Source of the DNA: Alphaproteobacteria bacterium casp-alpha6
GTDB lineage: Bacteria > Pseudomonadota > Alphaproteobacteria > Rhodobacterales > Rhodobacteraceae
Reading direction: 5' to 3'
DNA: 44,366 nt
Assembly: GCA_001510135.1 (NCBI GenBank)
Contig: LFER01000064.1
Coordinates: 1 to 44,366, forward strand
The translations under genes and the position numbers were made by a program. Below, one piece after another: positions 42,360 through 44,366 of this stretch (within the stretch, counting starts at the first letter, position 1; each line of letters opens with the position of its first letter). The notes beneath the pieces are model-generated. The model had not been told where the DNA came from, searched no databases, and saw nothing but the letters and a program-made list of their open reading frames with translations.

Positions 42360-43195
42360 CACTCGTCACGTTGAAGGACGTTTTACAACCTGCCCTTGAA
42401 GAAGGCTACGCAGTGGCAGGGATGGTCACCCTTGGCTGGGAAGACATGCGCGCCTTTGTCGATGCAGCAGAAGAAGAAAATACCCCTATTATTTTACAGG
42501 CCGGTCCAAGTTGCCGCGCACATACGCCATTGCCGATTTTGGGGAAAATGTTTCGTTTTTTGGCCGAAAACGCCTCTGTTCCGGTTGTGGCGCATTTGGA
42601 TCATGGATACACAAAAGAAGAGTGTAAAATCGCCTTGGAAAGCGGATTTACGTCCGTGATGTTTGACGGATCACGCAAACCATTGTCACAGAATGTCGAT
42701 GAAACCGCCGAGATCGCAGAAATGGCCCATAACGCGGGAATATCCTGCGAGGGCGAAATAGGGTTCGTGGGATACGCCAATGGGGATAGCTCTGCAGGCA
42801 CCGATCCCGAAGAAGCCGCAGAGTTTGCACGTGACACCAAAGTTGACGCAATGGCGATTTCTGTGGGCAATGTACATCTTCAACAAAATAAAGAAGGCAG
42901 GCTTGACGAAGCACTGATTAAAGAAATCGATGCGCGCACAGAAGTTCCTTTAGTGATCCATGGCGGATCCGGCGTACCTCTGGCCCAACGCCAACATTTG
43001 GCGCGCCATAGCTCTATCTGCAAATTCAATATTGGAACAGAGCTTCGTATGGCCTTTGGCAGCGCTTTAAGGAATGCCGTCGATCACGATCCCAATCGTT
43101 TTGATCGCGTGGAAATCCTTAAGGACACCCATGAACCGGTAAAAACTGCCGCCAGAAACGTGATAAGAAACCTTTACACGAGACAAAAGAGGTAA
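42356..43195 (+). CDS. iolJ: Class II aldolase, probable 6-phospho-5-dehydro-2-deoxygluconate aldolase IolJ
   Basis: This 279-residue protein belongs to the class II (zinc) fructose-bisphosphate/tagatose aldolase family. VVAHLDHGYTKEE holds the catalytic Asp82 and zinc-binding His83. FTSVMFDGS, AMAISVGNVHLQ and VIHGGSGVPL follow. In the operon after iolD, iolC and iolB it should split 6-phospho-5-dehydro-2-deoxygluconate into dihydroxyacetone phosphate and malonate semialdehyde. The aldehyde would then need an IolA/MmsA dehydrogenase, which is not in this window. Family members also act on fructose or tagatose bisphosphates; context decides here. Confidence 0.88.
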   Translation: MTLVTLKDVLQPALEEGYAVAGMVTLGWEDMRAFVDAAEEENTPIILQAGPSCRAHTPLPILGKMFRFLAENASVPVVAHLDHGYTKEECKIALESGFTSVMFDGSRKPLSQNVDETAEIAEMAHNAGISCEGEIGFVGYANGDSSAGTDPEEAAEFARDTKVDAMAISVGNVHLQQNKEGRLDEALIKEIDARTEVPLVIHGGSGVPLAQRQHLARHSSICKFNIGTELRMAFGSALRNAVDHDPNRFDRVEILKDTHEPVKTAARNVIRNLYTRQKR

Positions 43196-43268
43196 ATCGC
43201 CAGTTGTATGACAAAAAACATATTGTAGCATAAACACGTTATTCGATGAAAGCTGGACCAAAAAACTC

Positions 43269-44270
43269 ATGACCCCTACCCTAAAAGACGTGGCCGAGCT
43301 TGCGGGCGTGTCCCGCTCCGCGGTATCGCGCACCTTCACCAAAGGAGCCTCTGTTTCCATCAAAATGCGTCGTAAGGTGGAACAGGCTGCAAAGGAATTA
43401 GGGTATTCGCCCAATGCGCTTGCGTCGTCTTTAACAACAGGTCGCACAAAGCTGATCGGCCTTGTGGCAAACAATTTTCACAACCCCATTTTTTTAGAAG
43501 TTTTTGACCTCTTTACCAAAACGCTGCAGGAACGGGATTTACGACCGTTGATTGTGAACCTTTCCGATGAGACAGACCCAGAACAGTCACTGCGTATGCT
43601 CAAGCAATATTCGGTAGATGGGGTAGTCGTGGCCTCCTCCACGTTGCCATCGGGTTTTGGACGGGCCTTCAATGAAGCCGGGATACCGGTCGTCCATACC
43701 TTTGGGCGATTTGCGACCTCACCTGATGTGCATGTCGTTGGCATCGACAATGTAGAATGCGGCCGCATGGCTGCTCGCGCATTAATCGAACGGGGATATC
43801 AAAATATTGGATATTTAGGGGGCCCTGAGGATGCCACATCTGCTCAAGACAGAAAGCGAGGCTTTATGGAAGAAATAGCTTTTCATCCCAAAATTGAAGC
43901 GCGCGCGCGATTTTCCGAAGGATATACGTTTTCCGCGGGGCGCAAGATCATGCTTGAAGAGCTCAGTGCAAAACCGGCGGAAGCTTACTTTTGCGGCGAC
44001 GATGTGTTGTCCATTGGTGCGCTATCTGCAATACGTGAAAATGGTCTAGAGCCGGCAAAGGACATGGGAATTATTGGTCTGAACGATATGCACATGGCCG
44101 CATGGCAGGGTTTTGATCTGACCACGATACGCCAACCCATCGCACAGATCATCACGGCATCAGTCGATCTCATAGAAGAAATGTTCATAGAGCCCGAGCG
44201 CCATCCCGAAGCGCGCATTTTCCCTTGCCACATTGTAGAACGGGGCACATTGCGATCTGTCCAAGGCTAG
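43269..44270 (+). CDS. LacI-family transcriptional regulator, probable iol regulator
   Basis: This 333-residue regulator has an N-terminal LacI helix-turn-helix (TLKDVAELAGVSRSAVSRTF, residues 3-22) and the hinge NALASSLTTGRTKLIGL. An RbsB-like effector domain follows (LVANNFHNPIF, VHVVGIDNVECGRMA, GIIGLNDMHMAAWQG). It lies 73 bases after iolJ on the same strand and may be read with it. It is the only DNA-binding regulator in the window and the natural partner of the two identical palindromes. An inositol-pathway metabolite is the likely effector. No palindrome lies directly before this gene. Rhizobial IolR is an RpiR-type protein, so this would be a different type of control. Confidence 0.9.
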   Translation: MTPTLKDVAELAGVSRSAVSRTFTKGASVSIKMRRKVEQAAKELGYSPNALASSLTTGRTKLIGLVANNFHNPIFLEVFDLFTKTLQERDLRPLIVNLSDETDPEQSLRMLKQYSVDGVVVASSTLPSGFGRAFNEAGIPVVHTFGRFATSPDVHVVGIDNVECGRMAARALIERGYQNIGYLGGPEDATSAQDRKRGFMEEIAFHPKIEARARFSEGYTFSAGRKIMLEELSAKPAEAYFCGDDVLSIGALSAIRENGLEPAKDMGIIGLNDMHMAAWQGFDLTTIRQPIAQIITASVDLIEEMFIEPERHPEARIFPCHIVERGTLRSVQG

Positions 44271-44275
44271 GCAAG

Positions 44276-44295
44276 AAATGCACTTGGGTGCATTT
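44276..44295. terminator. Hairpin after the lacI-type gene
   Basis: AAATGCAC (44276-44283) and GTGCATTT (44288-44295) form a perfect 8-bp stem with a TTGG loop, 5 bases after the regulator stop. The flanking A and T residues are few. It may be a weak bidirectional terminator between convergent genes. Confidence 0.45.
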
Positions 44296-44304
44296 ATCAA
44301 AATC

Positions 44305-44366
44305 CTATCCTCCTTGAGAGGGCGGAACAAGTTCGCCCAAAACTTCGTCCAAACTCTTTGACAGTT
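44305..44366 (-). CDS. Possible 3' end of a minus-strand gene cut by the window edge
   Basis: One minus-strand frame entering from the right edge reads LSKSLDEVLGELVPPSQGG and stops at 44305, just beyond the hairpin. Only about 20 codons are visible, so family and reality cannot be judged. Convergence with the regulator and the hairpin position make a gene end plausible. Confidence 0.3.
   Translation of the reverse strand, partial: LSKSLDEVLGELVPPSQGG

Noticed and set aside
1-44366. CRISPR arrays, rRNA or tRNA genes
   Set aside because: No regularly spaced repeats and no tRNA- or rRNA-like sequences were seen while reading both strands.

Overview
The window looks like chromosome of a marine alphaproteobacterium of the Rhodobacterales (Roseobacter group). 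This is inferred from protein style, about 50% GC, the aerobic CobN/CobG/CobF-type cobalamin pathway and many ATGA/TGATG gene overlaps; no rRNA or tRNA is present to confirm it. No insertion sequence, phage gene or CRISPR array is visible.

Positions 1-7792 hold catabolic genes. A histidine phosphatase runs off the left edge on the minus strand. A probable plus-strand operon follows: a DhlA-type haloalkane dehalogenase, a beta-lactamase-fold serine hydrolase, an MFS transporter, an NAD-dependent epimerase/dehydratase and a single-domain rhodanese. It converges on a minus-strand pair, a CaiB/BaiF CoA-transferase and an acyl-CoA dehydrogenase.

Positions 7929-24344 are a large aerobic cobalamin cluster. 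cobO and cobQ read leftwards. Rightwards, a cobalamin riboswitch with a clear B12 box precedes a DUF1636 protein, cobW, cobN, cobG, cobH, cobI, cobJ, cobL, cobE, cobM, cobB, cobA and cobF. cobK lies reversed inside this operon, overlapping the end of cobJ and abutting the start of cobL. Together these genes take uroporphyrinogen III through the corrin ring steps, cobalt insertion and adenosylation to adenosylcobyric acid. The CobS/CobT chelatase subunits and the nucleotide-loop genes are not here.

Positions 24345-28116 are AT-rich and gene-poor. They contain a Hint (hedgehog/intein) domain protein whose usual Cys is Thr, a minus-strand AGE-family sugar isomerase, several hairpins and a candidate small RNA with an anti-Shine-Dalgarno CCTCCCT segment and a strong terminator.

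Positions 28117-44270 are a sugar-acid and inositol catabolic region. It starts with an IlvD/Edd dehydratase, followed by an inositol-type ABC transporter (binding protein, permease, ATPase) linked to a PhyH-type 2-oxoglutarate dioxygenase and a MocD-like membrane di-iron enzyme. A minus-strand operon encodes two Gfo/Idh/MocA dehydrogenases flanking a MocC/IolE isomerase-fold protein. It diverges from iolD-iolC-iolB-iolJ and a LacI-family regulator. The identical 16-bp palindrome TTGCAACCGGTTGCAA occurs upstream of the transporter operon and in the iolG/iolD divergent promoter, which suggests one LacI-controlled regulon. The two oxygenases within it suggest that the natural substrate may be a substituted (for example O-methylated) inositol rather than plain myo-inositol. 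A possible gene end on the minus strand is cut by the right edge.
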